DNA from: Desertivirga brevis | Lineage (GTDB): Bacteria; Bacteroidota; Bacteroidia; Sphingobacteriales; Sphingobacteriaceae | Reading direction: 5' to 3' | DNA length: 64,000 bases | Assembly: GCF_017355835.1 (NCBI RefSeq) | Contig: NZ_JAFEWF010000008.1 | Location: 310,001 to 374,000, forward strand | Shown: positions 25,983-35,570 of the stretch, in pieces | Layout: each line of letters starts with the position of its first letter | Numbering within the stretch: the first letter of the stretch is position 1 | Position numbers and translations under genes: made by a program | The notes under the pieces: generated by a model | Database searches by the model: none | What the model was told of the DNA's origin: nothing | The model's input: only the letters and a program-made list of their open reading frames with translations

Positions 25983-26951
25983 ATGAATTGGAATCGCTTT
26001 ACCTATTTAATAGCACTTGTTTTTTTTCTGGCGGCGTGTAAATCAAAGAATAAAGAAGTACCTACTGTTGGCTTTGTGGATGCGTTTGAAGATGCAACTA
26101 TTGAACAGGCAAAAGAAGGTTTTGTAGATGCACTAAAGAAAGAAGGGTATAGCGAGGAGAATAATACGGTTAAAGTTTTTTATAAAAATGCGCAGGGAGA
26201 CATTCCAGCCTTGACCCAAATCGTCAACTACTATCTATCCGAAAAAGTGGACCTGCTAGCTACAAGCACCACCTTATCTACCTTAACGGCACTTCAACGA
26301 ACAAAGTCTATCCCTGTTTTTATGATGGTTTCGCCCGTGCCTGCACGGATGAAGGTATTAAATGCATCGGGTAAGACTCCGGCCAATCTTTACGGAGTTG
26401 CAGAGGATCTAGCGTATATAGATACCTCTTTTACCCTTATTCCAAAAATGTTAAGGCCAAGGGGAGCGAAACTAATTGTCGGAATGATCTACAATCAGGC
26501 GGAACCCCAATCAGCAGACGCTCTTGAGCGTATAAAGTCGGTAGCTCTTCGGTATAATGTTCAGGTAGAAGCATTACCTCTTAATAGCTCGGCAGAGGCC
26601 CAGATCGTTACCCAGTCCCTTTTAAATAAAAATATTGATGCCTTTTTTGCTAATCCGGATAATACAGTATTTGCTGCTTTCGAGACTATTTTGAAAAACT
26701 GTGATAAAAAAAATGTGCCCGTGTTTACTAGTGAAGCCGGACTTGTAAAAAGGGGGGCTGTAGCAGCTTTTGGCGCCGATATTTATCAATGGGGATATCA
26801 AGCTGGAGTGCAGGCCGCTAAGTACCTGAAGTCGGGTAAAACAGAGGGACTAAACTGGGAGATGGTTAGGGTCCGTAAAAGAGTTTATAATCCTGGGGCT
26901 GCGAAGAAGTATCAAATTTCCATCCCTGCAAATTTCGAAGCAGTTAAGTAA
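25983..26951 (+). CDS. ABC transporter substrate-binding lipoprotein (TrpX/ABC_sub_bind type)
   Basis: A 322-residue periplasmic binding protein with a lipoprotein signal (MNWNRFTYLIALVFFLAACK, lipobox L-A-A-C at Cys19). The mature part follows the two-lobed ABC_sub_bind pattern: VGFVDAFEDATIEQAKEGFVDALKK, DIPALTQIVNYYLSEKVDLLATSTT, NLYGVAEDLA, KLIVGMIYNQAEPQSADALERI and AFFANPDNTVFAAFE. This family is linked to uptake of aromatic amino acids or other small metabolites. Its TAA overlaps the ATG of the permease gene (TAATG), so it is the first gene of a coupled operon. The substrate is not determinable from sequence. Confidence 0.9.
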   Translation: MNWNRFTYLIALVFFLAACKSKNKEVPTVGFVDAFEDATIEQAKEGFVDALKKEGYSEENNTVKVFYKNAQGDIPALTQIVNYYLSEKVDLLATSTTLSTLTALQRTKSIPVFMMVSPVPARMKVLNASGKTPANLYGVAEDLAYIDTSFTLIPKMLRPRGAKLIVGMIYNQAEPQSADALERIKSVALRYNVQVEALPLNSSAEAQIVTQSLLNKNIDAFFANPDNTVFAAFETILKNCDKKNVPVFTSEAGLVKRGAVAAFGADIYQWGYQAGVQAAKYLKSGKTEGLNWEMVRVRKRVYNPGAAKKYQISIPANFEAVK

Positions 26952-27820
26952 TGGACTTCTACTTAACCGCCATTTTACAAGGCCTATGTTTCTCTGGGAT
27001 AGCTTTAGGGATTTACATTTCCATGAAAATATTTAATATCCCGGATATTACTACAGACGGTAGTTATACCTTGGGAGGGGCAGTAACCGCAATACTATTG
27101 TCGTCGGGTTATTCCGCTCCTATTATATTGCCTCTAACCATGCTTGCTGGAGCTACCGCCGGCGCCTGTACAGGCCTCATCCATACAAAGCTTAAAATAA
27201 ACCCGTTGCTTTCTGGTATTCTGGTAATGACAGCCCTTTATTCTATTAATTTAAGTTTCATGGGCAGGTCGAATATTCCGTTGCTAAACTTTTTAAACCT
27301 TTATAACCTGGTCAGCATTTTTGACGACTTCAATTTGAATACGCTTATTGTTCTTCTGCTTTTTGTGGCAGTACTAACGGGCTTGATCATATATATCCTA
27401 AGTACGGATTTCGGGATCACCATGCGAGCTACGGGTAATAGCGAAACTATGATCCGTTCCCTCGGAGTGAGTACCGACAGGATGAAGATCATCGGTCTTG
27501 CTCTGGCAAATGCTTTAACAGCTACCAGCGGCTATCTGCTAGCCCAGTTTCAGGGTTTTGCAGACATAAACATGGGAATTGGAATTGTAATAGCTGGCCT
27601 GGGTTCGGTAATTATTGCAGAAACCTTTATCAATTGGTTTAATATCACCTCGGTAAGTGCCAGTTTACTTTTAGTGATTATTGGTGCCATACTGTTTCAG
27701 GCTGTGCTGGCAGTCACCTTAAGTTTGGGAGTCGATGCAAGTATGCTTAAGTTAATTACTGCAGTTTTTGTACTACTCATTGTAAGCGTACCTCAATTAC
27801 TATTTAAGAAGGCCTTATGA
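26951..27820 (+). CDS. ABC transporter permease
   Basis: A 289-residue inner-membrane permease of the LivH/BPD_transp_2 type. About eight hydrophobic helices can be traced, with an early SMKIFNIPDITTDGSYTLGGAV segment and a conserved cytosolic coupling stretch (TMRATGNSETMIRSLGVSTDRMKIIGLALANALTA). It overlaps the binding-protein gene by 1 base at its start and the ATPase gene by 4 bases at its end, which shows tight translational coupling. One permease gene implies a homodimer in the membrane. Confidence 0.9.
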   Translation: MDFYLTAILQGLCFSGIALGIYISMKIFNIPDITTDGSYTLGGAVTAILLSSGYSAPIILPLTMLAGATAGACTGLIHTKLKINPLLSGILVMTALYSINLSFMGRSNIPLLNFLNLYNLVSIFDDFNLNTLIVLLLFVAVLTGLIIYILSTDFGITMRATGNSETMIRSLGVSTDRMKIIGLALANALTATSGYLLAQFQGFADINMGIGIVIAGLGSVIIAETFINWFNITSVSASLLLVIIGAILFQAVLAVTLSLGVDASMLKLITAVFVLLIVSVPQLLFKKAL

Positions 27821-28566
27821 TCAGGATATCATCTTTAAACAAAACCTTTAACCAAGGTAGACTTAATGAGGTGCGAAGCCTTCAAAATCTTAACCTTTTA
27901 GTGGAAGAAAATGATTTTGTAGTGATTGTAGGTGCAAACGGCTCAGGTAAGTCAACCCTCTTAAATTGTATTGCCGGTAGCATATTGCCTACCTCGGGCT
28001 CAATAATCATGGACGGAACAGATGTAACTAAATATGCCGATTATAAAAGAAGTAAATGGATAGCAAGAGTTTTCCAAAACCCATTAAGCGGTACAGCTCC
28101 CGATCTGAGTATCCTTGAAAATTTTCGCCTTGCTTCGCTCCGAACGGGATCCAAAAGCCTCACGATAGGAATTAATGAAGAATTCAGGGGCCGGGTTAAA
28201 GAAAAAGTAGCTATGTTGGGAATGGGCCTTGAGGCTAAACTAGACCAGGCTATCGGAACTCTTTCAGGGGGACAGCGACAGGCATTAACCTTGTTAATGG
28301 CAACGATGGACGACCTCAAAATTCTCTTACTTGACGAACCTACCGCTGCTCTTGATCCGCGATCGGCAGAGTTGGTAATGAAAACAGCAGATAGAATTAT
28401 AAAGGACTATCGGTTGACTGCTTTAATGGTAACTCATAATATAAAAGATGCTTACACGTATGGAAATCGTGTGATACAAATGACTGAAGGTAGAGTATTA
28501 AGAGATATTAAACAGGAAGAAAAGAAAGCCCTCGAAATGCCAAGCATATATGAGTGGTTTGGATAA
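27817..28566 (+). CDS. ABC transporter ATP-binding protein
   Basis: A 249-residue ATPase. Walker A is GANGSGKST, the signature motif is LSGGQRQAL, Walker B is LLLDEPTAALD, and the switch His lies in MVTHNIKDAY. The N-terminal MIRISSLNKTFNQGRLNEVRSL and the D-loop are typical of the short, amino-acid-type importer ATPases. Its ATG overlaps the permease stop (ATGA), completing the operon. Energises the import of whatever the binding protein delivers. Confidence 0.95.
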   Translation: MIRISSLNKTFNQGRLNEVRSLQNLNLLVEENDFVVIVGANGSGKSTLLNCIAGSILPTSGSIIMDGTDVTKYADYKRSKWIARVFQNPLSGTAPDLSILENFRLASLRTGSKSLTIGINEEFRGRVKEKVAMLGMGLEAKLDQAIGTLSGGQRQALTLLMATMDDLKILLLDEPTAALDPRSAELVMKTADRIIKDYRLTALMVTHNIKDAYTYGNRVIQMTEGRVLRDIKQEEKKALEMPSIYEWFG

Positions 28567-28596
28567 GCCGTTCGGGTAGAATTGAGACAGAGAAAT

Positions 28597-28623
28597 AAAA
28601 AAAGCTTCCATGAAAATGGAAGC
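28597..28623 (-). terminator. Terminator of the 28650-29318 gene
   Basis: GCTTCCAT (28604-28611) and ATGGAAGC (28616-28623) pair around a GAAA-type loop; on the minus strand the stem is followed by a U run (the A7 tract at 28597-28603). It lies between the convergent ABC operon and the minus-strand gene. Confidence 0.8.
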
Positions 28624-28649
28624 CTTCGTAATTATTTGTTATAACAGGA

Positions 28650-29318
28650 TTAACGTCTTCCACCACCCATCATTGCAATTAGCTGGGCGAAAGTTATTTC
28701 TTCATAATCTTTTGTAGCCGAGAACGTACCAGCGGGAACTTTACCTTCTTTAATTTCTTTTACAGTTGCTTTAACACCCATTCCGCTTTGAAAACTTTGA
28801 AACTCTAAAGGGAATCCTAATGTCTTGTCGAAAAATTGAGTAAGTGAATTAGCGCTTACATCTACATCTTTAGTGAACCAACTATCAAAGCTTTTGCCGC
28901 TTTTTTTCTCGCTAATCGTATATTTCTGAGCGGTGAACCCATTAACGGTTTTAGTTTCGTTTGCTGGAGTTACCTTAAATTCAGGACCAAATTCCTTCAT
29001 TTGCTCAACATCATCGGGCGTAAGTATCACTGAGTACTTTTTATTTCTCATCGGTACATCGATAAGCAGACGCTGATACTCAGTCTTTGGATTCAAAATA
29101 GTGTTGGTGTTCGAGAATGACGATTTCGATACAGTTGCTGTTGAATCTCCTTTAAAGTATACTGTTAGTTCTGTAGGAAACATAGCAGCCATTTGTTGCA
29201 TTTGAGGAGCCGGCTGCCATTCTACTTTATAAGTTATTGTGCCTTCTGAGAATTTTTTCTGTGCAAAGGATGCTGTTGAAATCAAACCGATTACAGCTCC
29301 GAGAATAAGTTTCTTCAT
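28650..29318 (-). CDS. Secreted DUF4412-like protein
   Basis: A 222-residue protein with a signal peptide (MKKLILGAVIGLISTASFAQ). The mature part is beta-rich: EGTITYKVEWQPAPQMQQMAAMF, LTVYFKGDSTATVSKSSF, VNGFTAQKYTISEKKSGKSFDSWFTKDV and LGFPLEFQSF. This layout, with a short anti-parallel barrel and a hinge of the NGFTAQKY kind, fits the DUF4412/GLPGLI-like groups common in Bacteroidota envelopes. It is probably periplasmic or surface-exposed; function unknown. It ends in a Met-Gly-Gly-Gly-Arg-Arg tail. Confidence 0.7.
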   Translation of the reverse strand: MKKLILGAVIGLISTASFAQKKFSEGTITYKVEWQPAPQMQQMAAMFPTELTVYFKGDSTATVSKSSFSNTNTILNPKTEYQRLLIDVPMRNKKYSVILTPDDVEQMKEFGPEFKVTPANETKTVNGFTAQKYTISEKKSGKSFDSWFTKDVDVSANSLTQFFDKTLGFPLEFQSFQSGMGVKATVKEIKEGKVPAGTFSATKDYEEITFAQLIAMMGGGRR

Positions 29319-29404
29319 AATGAATTTATCACTTAGATTAATTTTTTCTTAAATGTAACGCGTTTTTTCAAAAAAAAATTACTTTAGTTTTCCAAACCTT
29401 TAAT

Positions 29405-30214
29405 ATGCCTTCAAACCTATCATTTAAAACTTGTCTGTTTGTGCTGATAGTATTTAAAATTCAAGCACAGGACGTCATCTCAGGGGCCAGAATTAATTCT
29501 TTAGGAAACACTGGCGTTGCTTTACAGGATGCCTGGAGTATGCAGACAAACCAGGCAGGAATCGCTGCGCTTACGAGTCCTATACTAGCTATTAGTTACC
29601 AGAATAACTTTTTGGAGACAGACATCGCAACTCAGGGTGCAATATTTATTTGTCCTTTTAAAAATAATGCTGTAGGTCTCGGTCTGCAGAATTATGGAAT
29701 ATCTGCTTATTCTGAACAAAAAATTAGTCTTGCTTATGCTAAACGTTTCGGAAAGACAGTCTTTGCCGCATTATCCCTCAATGCACATCAAGTAAAGATA
29801 GTTCAATATGGCGCGGCAAAAACATATTCTTTTGAAGCAGGTATTCAATTCAGGCCATCTCCTAAAATACTAATTGGATCCCATATTTCTAATCCTGCAA
29901 GGAACGGCTATAATAGCGAAGTTGATGCACGAATACCGACGGTTCTTGAAATAGGAGCAGCCTACGAGATTTCCGATAGGGTAATTTTTAATAGCGGATT
30001 TGTGAAAGATTTGGAATGGTTAACTGATGCAAGGTTTGGACTTGAGTACAACGCTCTTCAATGTTTGTCATTCAGGGGAGGTGTTAGTCTTAATCCTTTC
30101 AGACAATTCGCGGGACTTGGGTGCAAGTGGCAGAAGCTACATCTGGATGGTGGAGCATCTTCTCATCCAACTTTAGGTTATTCACCCCAGGTATCTATGT
30201 CTTATGAGTTTTAA
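29405..30214 (+). CDS. PorV/PorQ-like outer-membrane beta-barrel protein
   Basis: A 269-residue protein with a short hydrophobic leader (ending in QAQ, ~24) and then GARINSLGNTGVALQDAWSMQTNQAGIAAL, the start pattern of PorV/FadL-like barrels in which an N-terminal plug-like segment is followed by a 14-stranded barrel. Strand pairs such as GLGLQNYGISAYSEQKISLAYAKRFG and KILIGSHISNPARNGY fit. PorV itself is a T9SS shuttle component, but this is a distant relative. Its stop is overlapped by the next gene (11 bases), which encodes an HhH-plus-barrel protein, followed by ComEC, so a DNA-uptake role is the interesting alternative. Confidence 0.75.
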   Translation: MPSNLSFKTCLFVLIVFKIQAQDVISGARINSLGNTGVALQDAWSMQTNQAGIAALTSPILAISYQNNFLETDIATQGAIFICPFKNNAVGLGLQNYGISAYSEQKISLAYAKRFGKTVFAALSLNAHQVKIVQYGAAKTYSFEAGIQFRPSPKILIGSHISNPARNGYNSEVDARIPTVLEIGAAYEISDRVIFNSGFVKDLEWLTDARFGLEYNALQCLSFRGGVSLNPFRQFAGLGCKWQKLHLDGGASSHPTLGYSPQVSMSYEF

Positions 30215-32255
30215 AGGTCTATTACTCCTGGGTCTCCTTGTAGTACCGTTTCGCCGGGCAGTAGCTCAAACAGACCAGGATCCCATCATTGAAACGATCA
30301 TAGAATCTGTAATGGAAACTGTCGGAAATGATTTCGATTTTTCCGATTTAATAGAAAAACTAAATTTCTATAAAAAACACCCATTGGATATTAATAAGGC
30401 TAATGAAGAAAGCCTTCTTGAACTGGTGTTCCTCTCACCGCTGCAAGTGAATCAGATTATAGAATACAGAAAGGAAAACGGTGATTTTCTTGAGTTGTAT
30501 GAGCTACAGGCCGTGGATGGCCTTGATTTAGAGACTATACGCAGGTTGCTACCTTTTATTACGATTAAAAATGTTGGGACTTTACGTGGTGTATCACCAC
30601 AAAATCTTTTGCATCAAGGACGGCATGAGATTATTGTTTTGGTTGGACAAGTAATTGAAACGCAGGCGGGTTTTCAAATTAAAGATGAATCAAAATCTCA
30701 TTATCTGGGTTCTCCCCAGCGTATCCTAACGCGGTATCGATACCATTATGGCAATGGTTTATCTGCGGCTTTAACAATGGAAAAAGATGCAGGAGAACGT
30801 TTCTCTTCCAAAAGCTCTGTCCCGGGTTTTGATTTTTATTCACTCAACCTTTTTTACAAGGGAATTAATATTGTTAGAAAAATTGCCATAGGTGATTATT
30901 CTTTGCAGTTCGGGCAGGGTTTGTCTTTATGGTCAGGCCTAAGCTTTGGCAAGGGCGTTGCCGTTTCCACTATTCCTAAGGCCGAAACGGGACTTAAACC
31001 ATATAGTTCGACAAATGAAGCTCTTTTCTTCAGGGGCCTTGCAGCAACTATACAGGTGAAAAAAATAGAAATTACCCCATTTATTTCTTCTAGAAAGCTC
31101 GACGGGAGTCTTAATCAGGACGACCAGAGCGGTGAAGCGGCAATAGGGGCACTGAATGAAAGTGGGTTACATAGGACCCGTGTTGAAATTGATAATAAAA
31201 GCCAAATTAGGCAGACTGTGTACGGTATTAATACACAGTACAACTTGAACACCTTGAGGCTAGGCTTTAATTCTTATTGCACAAATTTTAGTAAATCATT
31301 TGAGATTAATAGCCAGGTGTATAGCAGTAAGGAGTTTGCGGGTAAGCAACTAAGTAATTTAGGTTTGTATTATACCTATGGCTGGCGCAACTTGTATTTA
31401 TTCGGCGAAGGAGCACACAGCTTGAGTTCCGGCTTTGCTGTTATAAATGGTGCTGTTATAAGCATGAGTCCTAAATTAGCAACAGTGTTTTTACATAGGA
31501 GCTACCAGGCCGATTTCCATTCGTTCTTCAACCAGGGGATATCGGAGGCATCCAAAGCAGTGAATGAAAAAGCATTCTATTCTGGTTTAGTTTTTACTCC
31601 AAACCGTAAGTACGAACTCTCTTCATACGTTGATTTTTTTCGCTTCCCATGGTTAAGATTTCGGGCAGATGCTCCTTCCCAGGGCTATGAACTTCTTTCA
31701 CAGTTTAGCTATACTCCCAATAAGAAGTTGAAAGCGCTAATTCGGTATAAGTTCGAGCGGAAGCAGGAGAACGACAATCTGGAGAATACAATGAATTTCC
31801 TTGAAGAAGTGCTGCGCCAGAATTATCGCATGGAGTTTAGCTATAAATTGAATGCCTCCTGCCAGTCGAGAAGCAGAGCCGAGGTTACAAGCTTTAAAAA
31901 AGGAGGAGCTAATAAGGAATTTGGATTTCTTCTTTACCAGGATATGATCTTTAATCCGATGCGCTCTAAGGTAACAGGAAACTTCCGGGTGGCACTGTTC
32001 GATACCCAAAGTTTTAATTCAAGGATCTACGCTTATGAGAATGATGTTTTGTATGGTTTTTCTGCCCCAGCTTATCAAAATCAAGGTCTTCGTTTTTACA
32101 CAAACGTAAGATACAGGTTATTAAAGGAAATGGACGTTTGGTTTAGATATTCAATCACTAGTTATTCTAATATAGATGAAGTGGGTTCGGGACTTGACAA
32201 AATATCTGGGAATAAAAAATCAGATTTCAAAGTACAATTAAGACTTCAGTTTTGA
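30204..32255 (+). CDS. Helix-hairpin-helix domain plus outer-membrane barrel protein
   Basis: A 683-residue protein with a signal peptide (~1-21, VPFRRAVAQ), a short linker, then a ComEA-like helix-hairpin-helix block at ~61-120: PLDINKANEESLLELVFLSPLQVNQIIEYRKENGD, then LYELQAVDGLDLETIRRLLPFI. The usual Gly-x-Gly hairpin turns are weak (F-L-S-P, V-D-G-L). The remaining ~550 residues are strand-rich with aromatic ends and look like a large outer-membrane barrel. It overlaps the PorV-like gene upstream (11 bases) and the comEC gene downstream (4 bases). A barrel carrying a periplasmic DNA-binding-type domain next to ComEC suggests DNA import; this is inference. Confidence 0.8.
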   Translation: MSFKGLLLLGLLVVPFRRAVAQTDQDPIIETIIESVMETVGNDFDFSDLIEKLNFYKKHPLDINKANEESLLELVFLSPLQVNQIIEYRKENGDFLELYELQAVDGLDLETIRRLLPFITIKNVGTLRGVSPQNLLHQGRHEIIVLVGQVIETQAGFQIKDESKSHYLGSPQRILTRYRYHYGNGLSAALTMEKDAGERFSSKSSVPGFDFYSLNLFYKGINIVRKIAIGDYSLQFGQGLSLWSGLSFGKGVAVSTIPKAETGLKPYSSTNEALFFRGLAATIQVKKIEITPFISSRKLDGSLNQDDQSGEAAIGALNESGLHRTRVEIDNKSQIRQTVYGINTQYNLNTLRLGFNSYCTNFSKSFEINSQVYSSKEFAGKQLSNLGLYYTYGWRNLYLFGEGAHSLSSGFAVINGAVISMSPKLATVFLHRSYQADFHSFFNQGISEASKAVNEKAFYSGLVFTPNRKYELSSYVDFFRFPWLRFRADAPSQGYELLSQFSYTPNKKLKALIRYKFERKQENDNLENTMNFLEEVLRQNYRMEFSYKLNASCQSRSRAEVTSFKKGGANKEFGFLLYQDMIFNPMRSKVTGNFRVALFDTQSFNSRIYAYENDVLYGFSAPAYQNQGLRFYTNVRYRLLKEMDVWFRYSITSYSNIDEVGSGLDKISGNKKSDFKVQLRLQF

Positions 32256-34366
32256 AAGGTATAGTTTATAAAGGCGAGCTTGTCTTTGTTCGAATATTGG
32301 TTCCGGTGATGTTGGCCATTATTATTGGATTAATTTTCCCACAACCGGGGCTGTTAATTATAGCATCTCTAATTGCTCTGCTTTCTTTCGTATGCCTAAT
32401 TATTCTTTGGCTTATGTACAACAGGCTGCAACTCTATATGAATAAATGGATGGCCGGTTGTATTCTTCACCTATTTCTTTTTTTTCTAAGTCTTTCTATT
32501 ACCTTGTCTAAAATAGACGCCATTCAGCCCACTTATTTTGGAAAAGTTCAGGCACAAGGATTTTTAATAAGGGTGGCGTCTGAACCGAGATATTCAAAGG
32601 GTCTATTTAGATTTGAGGCGCAGGTGCTTAGGGCATTCGTGGGAAAGGGGTTTAAACCTGTAAGAGGGAAACTTCAAGTTGCTGTTAAAGCAAATGAAAA
32701 GAGCACAATAAGGTACGGAGACGAGCTTTTAATTCCTGTAAAGTTATCTGAAATAGAGCCGCCGTATAATCCATTCGAATTCGACTACAAGAAATATCTT
32801 TCTCATCAGGGAATAGAGAAGCAAGCTTTCCTTAATGCCAATCAATTTAAAATTGTCGGAAGGCAGAAAGGTAATCCTTTGATTTCTTACAGCTTAAAGG
32901 TTCGAAAACAGCTTGTTGCCGGATTTTCTGAATACATAAAAGATAAGCAAGCAGCAGCCTTAGCCTCTACTCTAATCTTAGGATATAAAGCAGAGTTAAG
33001 TTCTGAGATAATAACTGCATATTCTAAGACAGGGACTATGCATGTTTTATCAGTTTCGGGCATGCATGTGTTACTGGTGTTTTCCATATTCACGTTCTTG
33101 CTATCATTCCTCGATAGAAATGTTTGGCTACGCGTATTTAAAGTTACCTTAATCATAGCACTTATTTGGTTCTATGCTATGTTAACCGGGTTCTCGTCGG
33201 CTGTATGCAGGGCTGCGGTGATGTGCACAATTTATGTAATTGGTAAAACCTTTAATAAGAGAACCAATTCTTACAATACACTTGCTGCCTCTGCCTTTTT
33301 GCTGCTCATTTATAATCCTTTTTTTCTTCTAGATGCAGGGTTTCAATTATCTTACCTCGCGGTTGCTGGCCTGATCTACCTGTATCCTAAAGTGAAGCAT
33401 CTCTTCTTCTTTAAGAATAGGATTTTCGACACTATCTGGAGTTGGACCGCTGTTTCTGTCGCTGCTCAACTTGCTACTCTGCCTCTCAGTCTGTATTACT
33501 TTCATCAATTTCCCGTGTATTTCCTTCTTAGTAACCTTTTTATCATCCTACCAGTTCAGTTAATCATGTATGCAGGTATTGGATTCTTGGCATTATTTTC
33601 TTTCAGCCAAGTCATCCCTCAGGATTTTTTGGAAGCTATAGGAGAAGTATTAAACAGTTGTATTCAATGGACAAATGATGGATTGATCACTATTCAGAAC
33701 CTTTCATTCTCTAGCCTGAACTTCTACCCCTATGGTGCGTTTTACTATTTGTTTTTCTTTGCCGCCGCTTTATTACTGCTTATTTCAATTCAAATTAGAA
33801 AGAAGAAAATTCTGTTCTTATCCTTATCTCTCCTAATATTGATCGTTTCTTATACCTCTTACGAACAGATTAAACGAAGTGGAGAGGAGCAAGTTATAAT
33901 CTACAGTTTGCGAAAGAACCGTGCTATTGCTTTTTTTTCTAAAGGTCAGTGCTGTTTATATACAGATCTTCAACCCAACGACAAGACCTTTGCTTTCTCT
34001 ATTCAGCCTTCTGTCAGTGCTTTTGCTTCCAGGATAAATGTGGTCAATTCTTCTTCGCACGCTAATGTCGACAGTGCATATAATCATTTTCTAGTTCTTG
34101 GTGGTTGGCGATTAATGATCTGGGATAGGTTTTGGAAGAAAAAGGACTTTAGAAAGCGGGTGAAGGTTAACGCTGTTTTAATAACTGATAATCCCTGGAT
34201 CAAATTACAAAAATTGAATGAAGATGTAGAGTTTTCATTAGTATTGATCGATGCAACAAACAAGGAATACCGGATAAATCAATGGGTGCAACAGGCACGT
34301 GAACTGGGGATAAAGTATTATGTCTTAAAGCAGAATCCTGCGTTTAGGATTGTTCTAAAGTCCTGA
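32252..34366 (+). CDS. comEC: ComEC/Rec2 family competence protein (short form)
   Basis: A 704-residue multi-spanning inner-membrane protein that starts with TTG, overlapping the previous stop (TTGA). N-terminal ~50-210 holds two membrane helices and a DUF4131-like OB-fold region (VRGKLQVAVKANEKSTIRYGDELLIPV). The Competence domain (~220-500) includes the diagnostic TGTMHVLSVSGMHVLLVFSIF and GFSSAVCRAAVMCTIYVIGK. The C-terminal ~200 residues show no HxHxDH metallo-beta-lactamase motif, as expected for the short Bacteroidota form. ComEC forms the DNA-uptake channel across the inner membrane. Co-transcription with the HhH/barrel gene is very likely. Confidence 0.9.
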   Translation: MKGIVYKGELVFVRILVPVMLAIIIGLIFPQPGLLIIASLIALLSFVCLIILWLMYNRLQLYMNKWMAGCILHLFLFFLSLSITLSKIDAIQPTYFGKVQAQGFLIRVASEPRYSKGLFRFEAQVLRAFVGKGFKPVRGKLQVAVKANEKSTIRYGDELLIPVKLSEIEPPYNPFEFDYKKYLSHQGIEKQAFLNANQFKIVGRQKGNPLISYSLKVRKQLVAGFSEYIKDKQAAALASTLILGYKAELSSEIITAYSKTGTMHVLSVSGMHVLLVFSIFTFLLSFLDRNVWLRVFKVTLIIALIWFYAMLTGFSSAVCRAAVMCTIYVIGKTFNKRTNSYNTLAASAFLLLIYNPFFLLDAGFQLSYLAVAGLIYLYPKVKHLFFFKNRIFDTIWSWTAVSVAAQLATLPLSLYYFHQFPVYFLLSNLFIILPVQLIMYAGIGFLALFSFSQVIPQDFLEAIGEVLNSCIQWTNDGLITIQNLSFSSLNFYPYGAFYYLFFFAAALLLLISIQIRKKKILFLSLSLLILIVSYTSYEQIKRSGEEQVIIYSLRKNRAIAFFSKGQCCLYTDLQPNDKTFAFSIQPSVSAFASRINVVNSSSHANVDSAYNHFLVLGGWRLMIWDRFWKKKDFRKRVKVNAVLITDNPWIKLQKLNEDVEFSLVLIDATNKEYRINQWVQQARELGIKYYVLKQNPAFRIVLKS

Positions 34367-34425
34367 TCGTTTTCATTAGAATCCTCCCAGCCAACAAACT
34401 TCTATTTTTTTTTGTTATTGGTAAT

Positions 34426-35496
34426 ATGTCCATAGTGTCTCAGTCAAATGTTCCCTTTGAAGTATTTTTAATTGGTGATACCGGTGATATTCATCCCACA
34501 AAACCAGATCCTGTTCTTCAAACCCTTCGTGCTCATTTTAATCCCGATCAGGCATCTGCAGTTGTATTTCTGGGAGATAATATTTATCCAAGAGGGATGC
34601 CCCCAAAGGGAACCCTGTTGCGACGTAATGCCGAGAACACGATGAAAATGCATTTCGAGGCTTTGAAGGATTATCATGGCAAGGTGGTATTTATAGCAGG
34701 AAACCATGACTGGAACAAAGGGAGAAAAGATGGTTACGACTATATTGTCCGTCAGGAGAAGTACATACAGAAGCTATTTGAGGGGCGGAACGTTTTTCTT
34801 CCTTCTAACGGCTGCCCAGGCCCTGTAGAGTTGGAGGTCAGTCCCCGGTTAACCATTGTTGCCCTTGATACTCAATGGTGGCTCCAGAAAGGGCTGCGGC
34901 CGATTGGCAAGCAATATGGCTGCAGGGTCTCAACAGAGGAACAGTTCTTCGAGCAACTGATAGAGATTCTGGACAGAAATAAGCGGGAAAACAAGCACTC
35001 CTTAGTGGTGGGGCACCATCCTGTTTACAGCTATGCTATCCACGGGGGGAAATTTCAGTTAAAGCACCATATTTTTCCTCTAACCATATATGATCAAAAT
35101 GCATGGCTTCCTTTGCCGGGTATTGGCTCATTGCTTCCGCTTTACCGTAAATTTCTAGGGGCGCGGGAAGATATGGCCCATCCGCGTTATAGGCGCCTTA
35201 GAAAAAAATTGAAAGAGATATTGTGCCAGTATCCTGATCTTATCTATGCCGCGGGGCATGAGCATAATCTGCAATACATCTGCAAGCATCATAACCATTT
35301 TATAGTAAGCGGATCGGGGTCAAAAGTAAAGTATGTTGTGCAAGATGGAAAGTATCTTCGCTTCGGTGAAAAAGTGAAAGGTTTTTTCAAGCTTCGTTAT
35401 GATCCTGATGGCGCTGTTTATTTGTCAGCCTGGGCTGTCGATATGAGCCGCAAACTCGACAAGGGCAGGGTGGTATTTGAGGAGCAGATTATTTAA
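34426..35496 (+). CDS. Metallophosphoesterase (calcineurin-like)
   Basis: A 356-residue phosphoesterase without signal peptide. The binuclear-metal motifs are in order: LIGDTGDIH (D-x-H variant with G), VVFLGDNIYPRG (GDN), VFIAGNHDWNKG (GNHD), VVGHHPVYSY (GHHP) and AAGHEHNLQY (GHxH). The spacing of the blocks fits calcineurin-like enzymes acting on phosphoesters, with substrate unknown. The gene follows comEC by 59 bases with no clear terminator and may share its transcript. A bidirectional terminator follows at 35509-35543. Confidence 0.92.
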   Translation: MSIVSQSNVPFEVFLIGDTGDIHPTKPDPVLQTLRAHFNPDQASAVVFLGDNIYPRGMPPKGTLLRRNAENTMKMHFEALKDYHGKVVFIAGNHDWNKGRKDGYDYIVRQEKYIQKLFEGRNVFLPSNGCPGPVELEVSPRLTIVALDTQWWLQKGLRPIGKQYGCRVSTEEQFFEQLIEILDRNKRENKHSLVVGHHPVYSYAIHGGKFQLKHHIFPLTIYDQNAWLPLPGIGSLLPLYRKFLGAREDMAHPRYRRLRKKLKEILCQYPDLIYAAGHEHNLQYICKHHNHFIVSGSGSKVKYVVQDGKYLRFGEKVKGFFKLRYDPDGAVYLSAWAVDMSRKLDKGRVVFEEQII

Positions 35497-35508
35497 AAGG
35501 TAAATACA

Positions 35509-35543
35509 AAAAAGAGGATGACCATTTGGAACATCCTCTTTTT
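35509..35543. terminator. Bidirectional terminator
   Basis: AAAAAGAGGATG (35509-35520) pairs with CATCCTCTTTTT (35532-35543) perfectly. It lies between the plus-strand phosphoesterase gene and the minus-strand membrane-protein gene ending at 35571, and has A/T tails on both sides. Confidence 0.85.
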
Positions 35544-35570
35544 GTAATAAAAGATAATTGGGATTTGACG

